A stretch of DNA of 64,000 nucleotides from Zhengitettix transpicula (GCA_037074705.1 CM073590.1:9246001-9310000), one strand, 5' to 3'; positions 24,403-37,745 are shown, counted from the stretch's first letter. The notes: generated from the sequence alone by a model not told the origin. Numbers and translations: made by a program.

Positions 24403-24440
24403 GATGATCCACGAGAATGGATGATCCACGAGAATGGATC
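24403..24440. repeat. 17-bp tandem repeat
   Basis: GATGATCCACGAGAATG occurs twice in direct tandem (24403-24419, 24420-24436), followed by a partial third unit. Confidence 0.85.
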
Positions 24441-25049
24441 CCATCTAAGCAGGTCGTGACGGTAACTTTGGCTTTACATAAATTGAATAATTCACATAAG
24501 ATAGTACAAATTTACTGTCTTTTATTTAATTCAATCCTGTGATTATTTATGTATTGAAACAGAATATTTCGAAAAATGTTATATTCTGGTCCGATGATTA
24601 CACTTAGTTTGACCGATATAGCAGGTTATTGTTTATCTTAGGAAGTCCCAAGTAAAGTAATGAATTCTCGTGACATTTTAATATTTATTTTATTAAATTT
24701 TTTTGTTACTTTTTCGCCAGTAATCTAATTTTTTTATTTGTATTAATATTTAATAAAACTTTATATTCTGTGAACTCTTCGGTACCAATATTCTAGTAAA
24801 AAAAACTAGACTCAACGTTCCGTTCGCAACTTTTCGTATTTTCCGACCAAATTAAAAAAAAACAGTTCTCCATAATAAAATAAGGAATATTGCGTTTGGA
24901 GCGGTGGTTCACTACAATCTTCTCATGCCACCTGCGTTGCAACGGTTCAGAAAATCAAAGCGGTAACTTCTGGTCCCCGGCATAGTACTTCGTAGTCACT
25001 ACTTCATGTTATGTATTTACGTTGATAATTTTTTTATATTCATTTATTT

Positions 25050-25935
25050 ACAGTCGCATCAACAGCTCTGGTTATTAGCGACAGTATGGGAACTCATTTT
25101 TCCTTGTCGGGGAACTGATTTGACGAGAGTTACTCTCACGCACACGCACCAGCATAGGTTTCTGTCCGGTTTTCCAAGCGTTAAGAAACTCTCGAGGGGT
25201 GAACGGGGGTGAAATATTAAAACATGCTAAAATTGCCCATTTTCTCTCCTACAGAATTCATTCGATTGCAATTAAACTTTGGTGAGTTGTTGCGCGTACC
25301 CCCGCGTAGGTTTGGGTCGGCCTTTCGAAGCGTTAGACAGCTCCCAAGGGGTGAACGGGGATGAAATTTAAAAACATGCTATAACGGCCGACACTATTGT
25401 TGATTTGTTACTTTTTTGGATCTTTGTGTTGAATACTTTCTATCAAAATGTATTTAGTGTATAATTTCAACCGCTTAAAGCGCCAATAATGGAGGGGTGT
25501 AGGGACGTTACAAGAAAATAACGCGAAATTTACCCAGATTCGAGTCAAATCGTGGTTATGGATGTCGCTGAGTTTATTTATGACAACCTGGGCATCGCGC
25601 GGGGGTAGGCGGGGGTCTTATGGACTGGGCGGAGGGTGAAATTTTGAAACAATGTAACCGGTCGATTTTTGCGTCGAATAAATACTTTTCGTTTATCTCA
25701 CAGAATTAATGGTGGAAATTTTCGAATATGTTAAAAAAGACGATATATTCATCGAATGAAACTTTTTCGGGGTCAATAAGTTCAATCACTTTCGGTGTGG
25801 GAGGCGAGCACATTTAGGGATAGGGAACGAGGTGCGTTAGATAAAAATAACGGAAAAGCAACCGAGTTTGGAGTTAACTCGGGGGTTATGTATATACAAC
25901 AACCCGGGCAACGCCAGCACACAGTTAGTAATGGA
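25050..25935 (+). mobile_element. Helitron-like block R3
   Basis: Two leading units share AAGCGTTA and AGGGGTGAACGGGG.TGAAAT at about 25170 and 25340. Two units of the R type follow, with AAAATAACGCGAAATTTACCC (25513) and AAAAATAACGGAAAAGCAACC (25843). The block ends ACAACCCGGGCAACGCCAGC and then CAGTTAGTAAT, a GC hairpin followed by TTAG-T where Helitrons carry CTRR-T. No Rep/helicase coding is present, so it would be non-autonomous. Confidence 0.5.
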
Positions 25936-27262
25936 TAAATAAACTATAGTTCATTATGACGTATTATTATGAAGTACTGAGACAAAATTAATGTTAGCAA
26001 TTGAAGATGTCGAAATTAAAACCCAGTTTGAATAATACTGGTTCTTGGATACAAACACACTTACTCTTAAAATAACTGATGAGTCTTTAGCACCTAATAC
26101 TAATATACCCCCAGAATCAGTTTAACTATAGTAGAATTTCAGAATACCTGGAAGAATTAATATTCACCAATCATTCTTTAAATATAAAAGACCAAATCGT
26201 TATCTCTAGGGTTCTAACCAGTTATTCCAAGATTATCCACCTTCACCTAATCACTAATAAGATAGCCTCACCTCTGTTCCCAATGCAACACCATCATTAA
26301 CATCAAGCAGGAAATTTTATCAATAACTAAACCCACATTAGGAAGCCTCAACGGGATTGACGAGTTCCCCCTATGCAAAAAAAAAACTTTTTTAAAAGAC
26401 AAACCTTTATTGTGAAATCTTGTGTAAGCCAATGTATGGTCGCTAACGATCATTTGTATTTGATGGAACTTAAAATCAAATAAATTCTCATAATCCTTTA
26501 TGTGAAATTACAGAACCATGACCATGATTGAGATGTTAGAATTTGCTAGAGTAATAAGTAAATATTTGAGTGTTTTCGATGTGAAGTTAGATTACCGTAA
26601 AGTCAATATGCAACAAAATTCAAAACCTGTTACAAACTTTTATTAAAACGCAATTTTCGTACACACCAACGTTTTTTTGTTTTTTTTATTCAAGCAAACT
26701 TTTGATTCATATTTGTTGAACAAAAATTGCTTGTCTCATTTAGTCAAAAACGTGACGCAGTTTTAAATTAACTTATTTTTGCTCAAGCCGTATACTTTAT
26801 TTGCGGTCGTCGCTATCGTGACGGAGGAACCGGAAAACCTAGATCCTTAATGAGACGGAGACTATACTCAACACTAACTATGGAATGAGGATGACCACGG
26901 TGCTTTTCTATTGCACAAAGTTTCTCTGAGGCAATATAGGAAATCAATAACGTTCGATAAAATCAAATAATTCACATATTTGTACATAATATGGCCAGGA
27001 ATGACAGGAAATAAGAGAAACAAGGAGAAGAGTACAAGTGACAAAGAACTCTTGCTTACCTACAAAGAACCTCCTTACCAAAACACCATTGTATTTAGCT
27101 ATATTACAGTATCTGGCGCAAAGATGAATGCAGTATCACGCTTAGGACTTGGGATTTTCTCATTAAAAGAAGACCTAGTGGGAGGTATTATTTTGGAAAA
27201 GGTAAATTTTTAATCGGAAGCCTTTAGCATTAAAAGGGAAATGTTCAATACTTTAATTATTC

Positions 27263-27410
27263 AAAAATAATTCAGTCTTTCTCATTGTATAAAATGAATA
27301 AAATCTTTTGGGGCTTCTAACCGAGTGAAAATGTGTATGCGCGACGTTTCGACGACGTTCACATTCATCATCTTCTAGCAAGTGAAGTCACCAAGAATAT
27401 TTTATTCACC
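27263..27410 (-). mobile_element. Hammerhead-bearing retroelement H5, non-palindromic form
   Basis: The 148-bp insertion is flanked by perfect 10-bp duplications TTAATTATTC (27253-27262, 27411-27420). On the minus strand it runs GGTGACTTCACTTGC, ATGATGA (a near CTGATGA core), GAACGTCGTC, GAAACGTC (complement of 27343-27350), then ACTCGGTTAGAAGCC and an AATGAGAAAGACTGAA tail. Tail and middle match the palindromic element at 31428-31605, but only a short terminal inverted repeat is present, so this looks like the monomer form. Confidence 0.65.
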
Positions 27411-30284
27411 TTAATTATTCCTCCAAAGAGTCGTGTAACTTAGCTTAGTAGTAGGGATTTCTAATCATTTAATGTCCCATATGGTTGGAGAAAGTATTTT
27501 CTCGTTAACTGGCTAAACTGGCCCGACACGTCTCTACGGCTACGAATCAGTTGCCAATTCCTAAGAACTGCTATACAGTCACCGTACGCTATGATCGACA
27601 GAAATCTACGATCTTCCTTCATCTCAACTGTCATAAACCGAGAAATTTATAGACATTGGCAATTCAGTACGAATCATAAATATTTTTGTAACATTTAACC
27701 ATATTTTGAGGTATGAAGATATATGTATTTGAAAAATATTATAGTTAACTAATTTTGGACAAGATCAATAGAGGTATTGTTGAAAATGTTCACGTAATCT
27801 CTGATAAAAAAACATGTTAAAATATAATTATGCTACACTGTAATAAAATGTTATTAAGGTTGCAATCTGCAGGCATTAAACTTTAGTCTAATTTGAATAA
27901 TCTTTCCGTATTATAATAATAAACGATAATTTTACTCATCATAGGATTTGATAAAAATGAGAATTTATCTCATTTACGCAACAAAGCCGAGGAGAATTCT
28001 ACTGACTTACCCGACTTCAAATATCCAATTAAAAATTGAATCAATATTTTAATTAGCGAATAGCAACTTCAGAGAATTCATATCTGACGCAATAACACGA
28101 ATAGACTTATTGATTAAATTGCTTAGATTCTCTTTGGCGCCTGTAATTACGGTTTTCCTTTAATCAATTTGTGCCAGCACACGGTAGTTCTACGTTTAAT
28201 CATCCTGTGATTTGTATTGCACATAGATTCAAATATTTAAATCAACAGTGCATGATCCGCTAAGGCAACTATTAAAGAAACCACAGTTGAATTCAGATTT
28301 CTATTGAATAAAATTATTTCACTTCAAAGTCACAAATTCAAATATAAATTACGTCATTTATTGAAATTATCAGTAAACTGCATGTTACTATAAAATGCAC
28401 TGGAATATACGTTTCTAAAAATATATCCATAAAAATATATTTATTAATTTACTGAAATCTGTTTTATATTATTTTACTCTTGCCTGGTCCGAGGACCACA
28501 TAATGTGTTAGTCTCTATCAGTACCTTTTCCAACTTTGGTATAATGCACTCACAGAGATTTGCGTTTTTTCCAACAAATTTTAAACCAGATTGATAGTAG
28601 AGTTGGATGGCATCGTTAACTAAGATATCGCCAATATTTCGATATAGTTGATGCAACGTTGCGTCTTAAGATTACTAATCATTAATAATTCTTCTGACAC
28701 CGCCTACTACACTTCAACACACATAATATTACTGACATATTTTAACATACGTATGCAAATCCACAACTTTTATGTACAATCTCAAAATAAATAATATCCC
28801 GTTCGAAGAACAAACTGGACAATTTCACAATAAGTCTTATGCCAGGGTCCCGTGGGGGTAATGTCTGTCTCATTAACTCTTCAAGCCAATTGTTTTACCA
28901 CGTACACCATATTTTACCATACCGTTTCTGATGGCGGCAAGTTCAGCGGGACCCAGTGACGGGTTTTTGTTTGTAATTTGTCGTCATCAAGCGACGCACA
29001 GGTTTACCACATAGCATGCAATACAAAAATTAATTAGATGGATCAAATATATTAACCAAACAAGAATTCATTTAAATCCAAAATAAACACTTATTGCTGA
29101 CTACGGAAAAAAATAATTGGAATACAGACATATCTCCTCTCGCAGACGTAATAATACATTCTTATCTCACCCATAAAAAAAAACAGCATTTTCCTTGCCA
29201 AGGGGGCAACAATGTCCAGCCCCGATGTTTATAAACCTGGCTTGATTGATTGTTAAAAATAAATAAAACTCTCACCAGAAATTTAACAATATGTTATCTT
29301 TATATTTTTAAAATGCAGTAATTCATATTTATTGACAAATTATTCCGTCGTAAAATTAAAAGATAAATACCAATTACAGCGGTATAGCATGTCCGCTTGC
29401 GGCAACCGATTTCAGTACACCAAGGAGGTTAGTATCACATTCATATTTGTTTACCACACGTAAAAAATAACAAGATCAAAAAAAAAATATTAAAACCACA
29501 AAACAAAGTAAATTTAGGAACGGTGACTGGCGTAAAATAACACATTTATAACAATATTTATAATTCATCAATATCATTAAACTTTACAAATATCACTTCA
29601 CTTTTCATTAATCCAGAATAATTTTACTGGCAGGCTGTACTTCTCGTCCGGTACCAATGATTAAAATAAAATAAAAATTGTGCAGTGTGAGAACTGCAAC
29701 TATTATATCAAATATGCTATCCCGTACTAATAAGTATTAATTTTTCATAGATTTATGAATTCATCGACTAATGCTAGAAATTTGGAGCTACACTTATTTA
29801 CATTAATTTTTAAGAATACAATCTTATTAGCTTTCTTTACACAATGTCTATGCTCTCCTTATTTTGGAAATTACTTAGATAAATGTCTTCGCACAAATCG
29901 GATATTATTTTAACTACCGAGTGCACATATTGATTTTTAAGGCTTGGCACATTTTATCTCACATTTTCATTCACACTTTGAATCTCCTTTTGCTGCTTTC
30001 TCGGAAAATTCAAACGACACAGACAGGTTACAATGTGACTACAGTTTGTACTTACAAAAATTAAAATGGCTGAAGTTCGTTTTCAAATCCAGGTTTCTCT
30101 TGGCGGGATTAGTCCTAACTGTTTTCCAAAATTCAGACTGTTTGTGCGTAAAATGGAAGGGCCTCCATCTCGTTATTCGTTAAAAATATTCTTGTGCGAC
30201 AGCTATAATGATGTTGAACAAATGAGAACCGACCATCCATATTCGAGTCAACTTCACTTGCTTCATAATTGTGCAAGGTAGGTT

Positions 30285-30560
30285 TTGGAGTGTCAGCCGT
30301 AACCACTCATTATTTTGTTTTGCTGGATTAAAACGGGGGCGTTATTTTCAAAGCGACTTTGACTAGAGAAGCGCGGAGAGTCGCCATTGTGAGGCGCGAT
30401 ATCTGCGACCTTAACACTGTGCGCTGTGCACCTATTATTATAGCCACGTTTTTAGTCCACTGAGGGGAAACACAAGAAGGCTCCGACCGCACAAAAGCCA
30501 CATTAAAAGCCCTCGGCATTTCGACTGCCGCTCCACTTTGTTTGTGCAAGAATCGTTCCA
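30285..30560. promoter_or_regulatory. CpG-rich intronic island
   Basis: The segment is GC- and CpG-rich (AAACGGGGGCGTTATTTTC, GAGGCGCGATATCTGCGACC, TGTGCGCTGTGCACC) with no repeat partner in the window. A minus-strand frame of 97 codons over it has no recognisable domain. A candidate enhancer or unrecognised exon; low confidence. Confidence 0.22.
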
Positions 30561-31427
30561 TCTGAAGAAGAAAAAGAAACTTGTCGACACCGTTAAGTAG
30601 TTTCGGAATCAAGGGACACAATATAGACCTACTGAAAAAAAAATGTGGGAAGTTCGAACAGACGTGTGGTGGACGTCGGGGAAGGAAATGTTTAATTGTT
30701 CGTGTTTATTTCCATTGAAGCGAGATAAACCCAGAAACCTTACAATGCGTATTACGCTTACTTCCACGTACAGCCGAAAGAAAACTTACGAAATACAAAA
30801 ACTCGAATCCAAACATTAGGAAGATGTGAAAATAAAATTTATATTTAGGGTGGATATTAGTTGCGTTACATTAAAAAATTATTTTATGAATATATTTCAC
30901 CAAAAATTGACCAGTTGGAAAATTAAATAAAATCTGTGGGAGTTTTAACGTTTTCCATTACCTTGAAGTTGGTTCCGAACAGAAGCCATTACGTTTATAT
31001 TCGTAGAGGATCGCAGAAGCTGGAAAAATGAAGACAAACTTTCGTTTGAATAATTGCACGGATGCATTATTTGTAAAGTTCGATTATAAGCGACCTACCT
31101 ATTAACGGATTCAACCCTCAAGCTTATTCGAATTGTATAACACTTTGACAGTTTGTTAATCTTTTCGCGGGAATCACTTTCTAAAGCGAGCAAGATAGTC
31201 TCTCAGAACGGTTATATTATTGTTTATTACTCCCCTACTTTTATTATAATATTATTGACGTTTCAGATAAACGTTATAAATACCACCCTGTAAGTAAAAA
31301 ATATTTTATTATAGAATTTATAACATACCAAAAAAACAAGGTATCATTCCTGATTGGGACGTCTTCAGGTGAACAATCAAATTCAGTTAAAAAAATTTAA
31401 TGAAATTTAATATTAACAAATTTATTA

Positions 31428-31605
31428 AGTCTTCTCGGGCTTCTAACCGAGTAAATAATTGTATTTGCAACGTTTCGGTGACGTTCACACTATTGTTAGA
31501 ATACAAAGGCAGCGAACGTCATCGAAACGTCGCAAATACAACTGCTTACTCGGTTAGAAGCCCGAGAAGACTATTCATTCTAAACACCGAGAAAGACTAC
31601 ATTCT
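31428..31605 (+). mobile_element. Palindromic hammerhead-bearing retroelement H6
   Basis: Arms 31428-31486 and 31514-31572 are 59 bp each and match at 54 positions after inversion. They are joined by a 27-nt loop and followed by a tail of about 33 bp (CACCGAGAAAGACTACATTC). The right arm carries GAACGTCATC then GAAACGTC (31524-31531), and the left arm carries the complement. Arm ends share CTTCTCGGGCTTCTAACCG with element H5. TTTATTA at both borders may be remnants of a target duplication. The flanks (31350-31430, 31610-31690) themselves look like an inverted pair containing CTTCAGGTG, so it may be nested inside an older member. Confidence 0.6.
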
Positions 31606-32023
31606 TTATTAATAAATTTCCCTATAAACATTATAACTGAATTTAATATTAATTATACACCTGAAAAGGTCCAAATTAAATTAGGGGTAAAACGTTGTTT
31701 TCAATTGATATGTTTTTAATTATAATATTAATAATTTCTGACTAATAATTCACACATTTTTTTGAAAAGCAGTCATATTATAATTGTGATTTCAGATTAA
31801 TATAGTCTTCACATTTACTACTCAATGAAAACCTAAATAATTAATCACAGAGCTCATAATTTCACTTTCGTCACTTTCCGAATTTTGAAATGGCAGAATA
31901 GTGTAGTGCATACATTAAAACATAGCGTATTTCTCCAATTCACTTCTCCGTCTAGTTAAAATTTTTAAAGACACTGTACTCTCTTATAAATTGTATTTCT
32001 GACTTCATATAACCGTGTAGTTT

Positions 32024-32328
32024 AGTCGGCCAGCTGCCTCCTAAACTGGTCGAGATACGGAGAAGGTAATTCTGCGTCCCCACAGCAAACCCAATTCCTG
32101 TTATTGAAAGGTCAACGGACAGTTATCTAAAGGTAAGGCTTGATGCAGGTTTTCTAGGGTCTTATCCTGTAGGCAAATTCAGGGAAGGATCCTTAATCCG
32201 GGTACCCTACTTAACCCTTTGGTACCTTGCTCATCCCTTTATCATCATCCCCTTTAAAATTTGCTTTCTATGCTATTAATGAATTATTTCATGTAACCTG
32301 TCACCTCAAAAAGAAAAAAAATAATATC
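32024..32328 (+). repeat. Family A retroposon, short form
   Basis: It starts at GTCGGCCAGCTGCCTCC, the same point as the copy at 52444, and runs through TGCGTCCCCACAGCAAACCC to an A-rich tail at CATGTAACCTGTCACCTC. Two copies sharing one 5' end suggest a defined short form rather than random truncation. Confidence 0.7.
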
Positions 32329-34062
32329 ATACTATGAGCAACGGCTGATGAGGTTTAATTAACTAATTCCTTATAATTTAAATATATTTCTATTGCATTA
32401 AAAAATAAGATATTGTATTTATTCTATATCACTTTCTAGGACGACATTCGAAGTATTAATGATGGAATGAGAATTAATTATTTACAGTTAGGCCTATTTA
32501 TTTATACGTGCATTAAACTTTATTCCGAGAATTGTTTTAAGCGTATAAACACTTCTCCAGACATAACAAATTTTGTTTTTTGTCGGAATAATTATATTCG
32601 AGATCAATTGTTTCCATGCAAGCATCCATTTCGCGTCGATTAAGCTCCGAAATAAATAGGATATTTTGTGACGTCATTGGTATGATATTTTGTAGTTAGT
32701 CGATGGGAAAAATAAAATTATTTTATTGCTTTTTAACGTGTCTATGAGACGTCTAGAATGCGATGTCTCTCAGATGGACTTTTGAAACCCAACTTTCTTT
32801 TATGTTTAGCCTTACTTATTAATTCATCATTATCTAAACCAAAACAGATGCAATTTTAATAAGTACTCGTCTAAATTACTGTAAAAGATCACGCGAATCC
32901 CAAACTTGTTTGTGTTCAATTATTCAAATTGGGAATAAAATTGCACATGAGCCTTTTGAAACGAAAAACCAAAATTTGTGACTTAACTACTTCTATTACT
33001 TGTTACAAAACCCGGCAAAATCGTTCATAGCAATCTATAACTTCAAAATAATAATTTCATAATTTAATTATGAGTCATGATGTAATAAAAAATGTAATTA
33101 TATAACTATTATGTACATAAACACAGCATAAAATATACATTTATTTTTATCATAATAAAATGATTTATTTTACACCATCTTCAAAGTAGAAACCATAAAA
33201 TACGGCTACATTCTCAAACTTTCACATATAAAATACGTACAACTGAATTGCTTTCTATATTATAGGACGCAATTGCTTATTTAGTACTATTACATTATTG
33301 AAATGAAGTAATTGATTGGTCTTCTTTCGCATGTTATTATGTTTACGTTTCAGATCTCTGATAAATCTTTGCGTCTGCTGTCGAAAATTGTAAAAAGTTA
33401 AAAATACTTATTTTGTTTAGAAAGTTTACCGTGTTCATGGAAATAAGAATGACTGTTAATTCCTCATTAAAACAATTACAATTCTGCGAGTTTTCCCATT
33501 CACGTTCGAAAGTATAACTTGTAAACTGTTCACATAAATGTGTAACAGAGTTGGACAGAGATATAACGACGGATTGCGCATGTTTGCTTCATGGCCGCAC
33601 GCAGTTGTTAATGGATTTTAAATTGCTATAATTGCTGTCACAGCGGCTGAGTGGCTGCTCTGTCACATTTCCTAGCTTATAACACACTGTACGTAAACAC
33701 AAAGCTCTCCGAAGATCTCGGAATTAAATGAATCATTTTTAAAACAATTATCCATTCGATAATTTAATTTAACCTAAATAGAGCAGGGTTTTTTCATGTA
33801 ATTATTCACCAAAATAATTTCCTTGCTGAAGGCTCCGGCATATAAGGTTACGAAAGATGCCTGGTCTAACTGGTTTAGTTGCTGCTTTAATTAAACAAAA
33901 ACTATCCAAAAACTCTCTCTTGAATATGGTCCACTAATGCTTCAACACTCCTCTTAAAGACAATCATTTTATGCAACTGAAAAAAAAAACATTTTTCGGC
34001 TGTAAGAATTTAACCTTCGAACATGTTGTTTCTATAGTGCACGTCAAATTTCTTGGCGGCCC

Positions 34063-34270
34063 AGTTTAGTGTCTTTCTGTGTAGGTGCTACCCGTGTGCA
34101 GCCAATCAGCTTACGTATGACCGCATTAGACTGTGCATCATTATTCCGCGCTGCCTCCACTCCCCTCCCACAATCTGCGCCACCTGCTTTCGTTCATGAC
34201 TACTGCTACAGTTGCCTTAACCCATGCAGCTATTGTAAATTTAGTTAATTTACAGTAAAATTGTTATAAC
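34063..34270 (+). repeat. Dispersed repeat family D, copy 2
   Basis: It is homologous to 19966-20160 in the same orientation, with AGTTTAGTGTC, GGTGCTACCCGTG, CGCGCTGCCTCCAC and CAATCTGCGCCACCTGC in order. Confidence 0.55.
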
Positions 34271-34566
34271 GTCAAAAATTTGTCCAGTCAAAAACAGTTC
34301 TCTTATTTTGGATATTTATGATGCGAATTGTTAAAGTGAGAACAAGAAAGGTAAATGAAAATTTGAATTCGGAAACCGTGAAGCTAGACTCCTTGTAATT
34401 GGAGGAGCTATTGTATTTTACACCGAATAAAAGTCGAATATGCCCTCCTCACCAGAGGCGTAGTTTTCTTACATTCAAGAAGGGGAGCACAGTTTTTCTG
34501 ACTGTGTACAATGTGACAATAGATTATCTCGTCATCCGTCGTCATGGATTTTGTGAAGCCCTATAA

Positions 34567-34982
34567 TCTTTTTTTTTTGGAGTAACAGGCTAAATGAGGG
34601 TGGGGGAAACGCATCGGAAGCATGTAAGATCATAGGAACGGATTTGAAAGGGGGATGCGGAAGGGTAGCCAAGGTTTAACTAAGTCCCCCGGGCTATACT
34701 ATAAAAGGATCCTACCCTGCATTCGCCTAAAAAACCTGCATCCGGTAGATCGGGCAGTAGGTACTTGTCCTACGCCATTCCGCTTACGGGAAAGGGTTTG
34801 CTGTGGGGACGCAGCATTCCCTTCTCCGTGCCTTGACCAGTTTCGGAGGCAGCTGGCCGAATGTTCCAATGTGGCCAGCGAACAATTCTTACCGTATGTC
34901 AAAGGTCGGCGACCCAGGAACATACACCTCTCAATACAGGCCCACGTGGGAACCTTTGTTCAAGTAACCAGAGAAAGGAGGA
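34567..34982 (-). repeat. Family A retroposon copy
   Basis: On the minus strand it reads from AACAAAGGTTCCCACGTGGG through TTCGGCCAGCTGCCTCCG and GATGCAGGTTTTTTAGGCG to GAGGGTGGGGG-complement and an A-run (T-run at 34569-34577 on the plus strand). The 114-codon plus-strand frame over it is antisense to the repeat and not a gene. Confidence 0.7.
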
Positions 34983-35104
34983 GATATAATTTCAATTAAA
35001 TATCCGCCCAGTATAATATAGTCTGCAAGCGAGTGATTTTCTGAATTCTGGACAAAGTTGTAAACGAGTAAAAGAAAACATCAAATTGTACCTATCACCA
35101 AATC

Positions 35105-35312
35105 TCTTACTTTTTTCTATAATGGTTTCCAAATGGGAGCATTTCTGGCTGTCAGCGGATAATAGGAGCCAAACGTTATCAAGTCGTCAATTATAAACTG
35201 ACAGTAGCTTCGTAGGCAATAACAAGTGACAACGGAGCACGGATTTGATTCGACGGTACAAGGATGAGCTTAAAGGTCAAATCGTCTCGCTTTTGAAAAT
35301 AACTAAAGGATA
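35105..35312 (-). repeat. Dispersed repeat family E, minus copy
   Basis: The reverse complement matches 18843-19055: TTTGACC, TTGTACCGTCGAATCAAATC, TTGACGA and CTGACAGCCAGAAATGCTCC are in the same order. Confidence 0.6.
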
Positions 35313-36929
35313 TGTAAATTGATAATGATATCTTCTGAGCATATTGTATTTGTGTGTTGTTAATCTTTCCGTGCCCCATGCTTTCGACAGGTCACATTTA
35401 TGACCGTCCTTATTCCTTATTGCCTTCGTAACCGTTGTCCTTAAGTTGTCCTTTTATTCCATTAAGGATTTTTTTTACTTTTTCATTCCTTTCATCGTTG
35501 TGATTATTCCTGTCCTACATGACGTCTTAATTCTTGGCACCAAAATTATGTGCCTTTGTGAACATCTGTTATTACACACGAATCATAAGGAATTCAATAT
35601 TAGTACACACATCGAAGCCAGATTAAAGTTCTTTGAAAAATAAATTAGAAAAACAAACAAATGAATTTAATACGATAATTAAGTGGTTTTTCAGTATGCA
35701 ATGGTATATTTACTGGAAATGTTCAAGAATCGACATACCGTTGCTATTATCAGGAACGATCAAAAACTAAAATAGTTTTATAGACTATACATAAATAGTG
35801 ATATGAAGAATTTAAAGTGTACAATTATTAAAGTGTAGAATTAAATGTCTATTAAATTTTTGCTTGCGGCTTTCAGTGTCCGTTACCTCAATGACTGCAT
35901 TAACCACCCACTTTCTGTTTTCAAACAAATATAAGTAAATGCATGATACTGTATTGCATTTTTGCATCTTATACCTTCTTCTTCAAATATATTAATTAAC
36001 ATGTTAAATATGTCTTTCACGTCTAATGCCGTTATTTTTATTCATCTTTTCTCTCACTACTTCCGTTCATTTTTCACTAATATCTTCTTTTAACGTTTGT
36101 CTACAGATAAATTTTTACTTTCCAGTTAATCATAAAGCATATTGTCATATGTGGAGAGAGATTATAATAATGAAATTCAACGCCTATAAATGCCAACGAC
36201 CATTCAAGAAAGAACTGTGATATTTTGTGTCTTGTGAAGTGTAGGGTTTAGAATTGTACATGCTGATAGGAAACCAAATACCTCAGCAGACATCAGACGC
36301 CTGGGGCAGTTTCAGATTGGCTTGTTGCCATCTCAATCCCATTTCAAAGCTTATTTCTCTGTCACGCGAATCTCATATATTTGAATTTAATAAATTCCGA
36401 AGGGTCCACCGCCATATTACAATTCTCTGCCGGATGAAACCATGGAGCCCGAAACACCACGTTAAATAATGACGATCACGATATTGGAATTCTATATGCC
36501 TGGTCGGAGCTTCATGTCAATTGAGCGTTAAAGAATTTAATAACAAGAGATATCTGCTAAAAAAAAGTTGACGATAAAAATTAACAAAAAAAATTAAAAA
36601 TTGCATTCATGCTGAAGATTTTTCCGCTACTGACAAATATTTCGGAGGAAATTTTATGCATTCCTAATAATATGCCATAGAAAACCGAAACAAAACTTGA
36701 ATTAATTTATATTGCGTTATTTTTAAGCACATTTATCAGTACTCTTGTTCTGAAGCGAGCTCATAGAGTATGGAAGAGAATTTATTTGAGTTACAGTGCA
36801 ATCGACATCGTGGGAACTGCCCTACAATAGCATAGGAAGAGACAAAAAAAAGGATTCAAAAGGAGTATAAAGAATCTCCCCGGCATTCACCTTAATGTGT
36901 AGCAGGAAAATCAAGGCTCGTCAAACATA

Positions 36930-37745
36930 CTTAACCAGCCGATATTTTAGTCGGATAATTATTTTCTGGGTCAAAGATAGAAGTGATATTTGGGGAAAAT
37001 TTCAACCGCTTAAGGTACGGGAAGCGAGTACTCTTAGGGGACGGGTGGAATGGTGTTACAAGAAAATAACGCGAATACAACCGAGATTGGAGTCAAATCC
37101 GGGGTTATGGATGTCGCTGATTTTAATTATGACATAGGGCGGAGGTGGAAATATTCAACATGCTAAAACGTCCTATATTTGCGTCTGATAAATATTTTTA
37201 AGTCAAATGCTGGGTTAGGGGTGTCGCTGAATTTAATTATTATATTCAACTTGCCGTTTAATCCCCAGGTGCGGTGATAGACGGGTGTGAAAATATTCAA
37301 ACATGCTAAAACGGCGGAAAAATATTTTATGTGGTCCATTAGATTAATAGTACTTCTACCGATGGCATCGGTGTATAATTTCAACCCCTTTCGGAATAGG
37401 AGGGAGCAACCTTATGGGTGGTGCTGGTGGGGTATTACATAAATGTAAAGTAAAAAATAACCGAGATTGGAATCGAATCCATGGTTACGGATATTGTTAA
37501 TTATGACTTTCAATTTGCAGGTTCAGTTTTACTTTTAATCCTATGGCAAGGGGTGACAGGGGAAAACAATTTGCATATGTTCAGCATACTAATATATTCC
37601 CGTGGAGCAAAATTGACCAAATTTTGTACAAGTGTTTCTTTAGAACCGGAAACCAACACTATCGGGGTAAGACTCGACTACTACTTTCAGAAGCGGGTTT
37701 GGACGGGGGTGGGATTTTTCAAACATCCTATATTTCTTTCAGATT
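36930..37745 (+). mobile_element. Helitron-like block R4 with tandem units
   Basis: Units contain AAAATAACGCGAATACAACC (37065) and AAAAATAACCGAGATTGG (37450), each followed by a GTTATGGAT.TCGCTGA or similar block. A CCCGTGGAGCAAAATTGACC module occurs at 37599. The likely matching terminus is the hairpin-CTAG at 38660-38685, which would make the element about 1.75 kb with a SINE nested at 38115-38270. Reading frames at 37481-37800 are repeat sequence. Confidence 0.45.

Noticed and set aside
24290..24480. Truncated hAT end near CAGTGATTCCAAATGTGG
   Set aside because: Only one end resembles a hAT terminus and no matching partner or target duplication was found.
29380..29440. Another tRNA-like SINE (GCGGTATAGCATGTCCGC)
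   Set aside because: The B-box is too weak and no tail or family match was visible.
34655..34999. 114-codon plus-strand frame as a gene
   Set aside because: It lies antisense over a family A retroposon. Similar words in other copies follow from nucleotide similarity, and most copies have stops.
18000..35300. Segmental duplication linking families A, E and D at 18-20 kb and 34-35 kb
   Set aside because: All three families occur at both places, but order and orientation differ, so independent insertions explain it.
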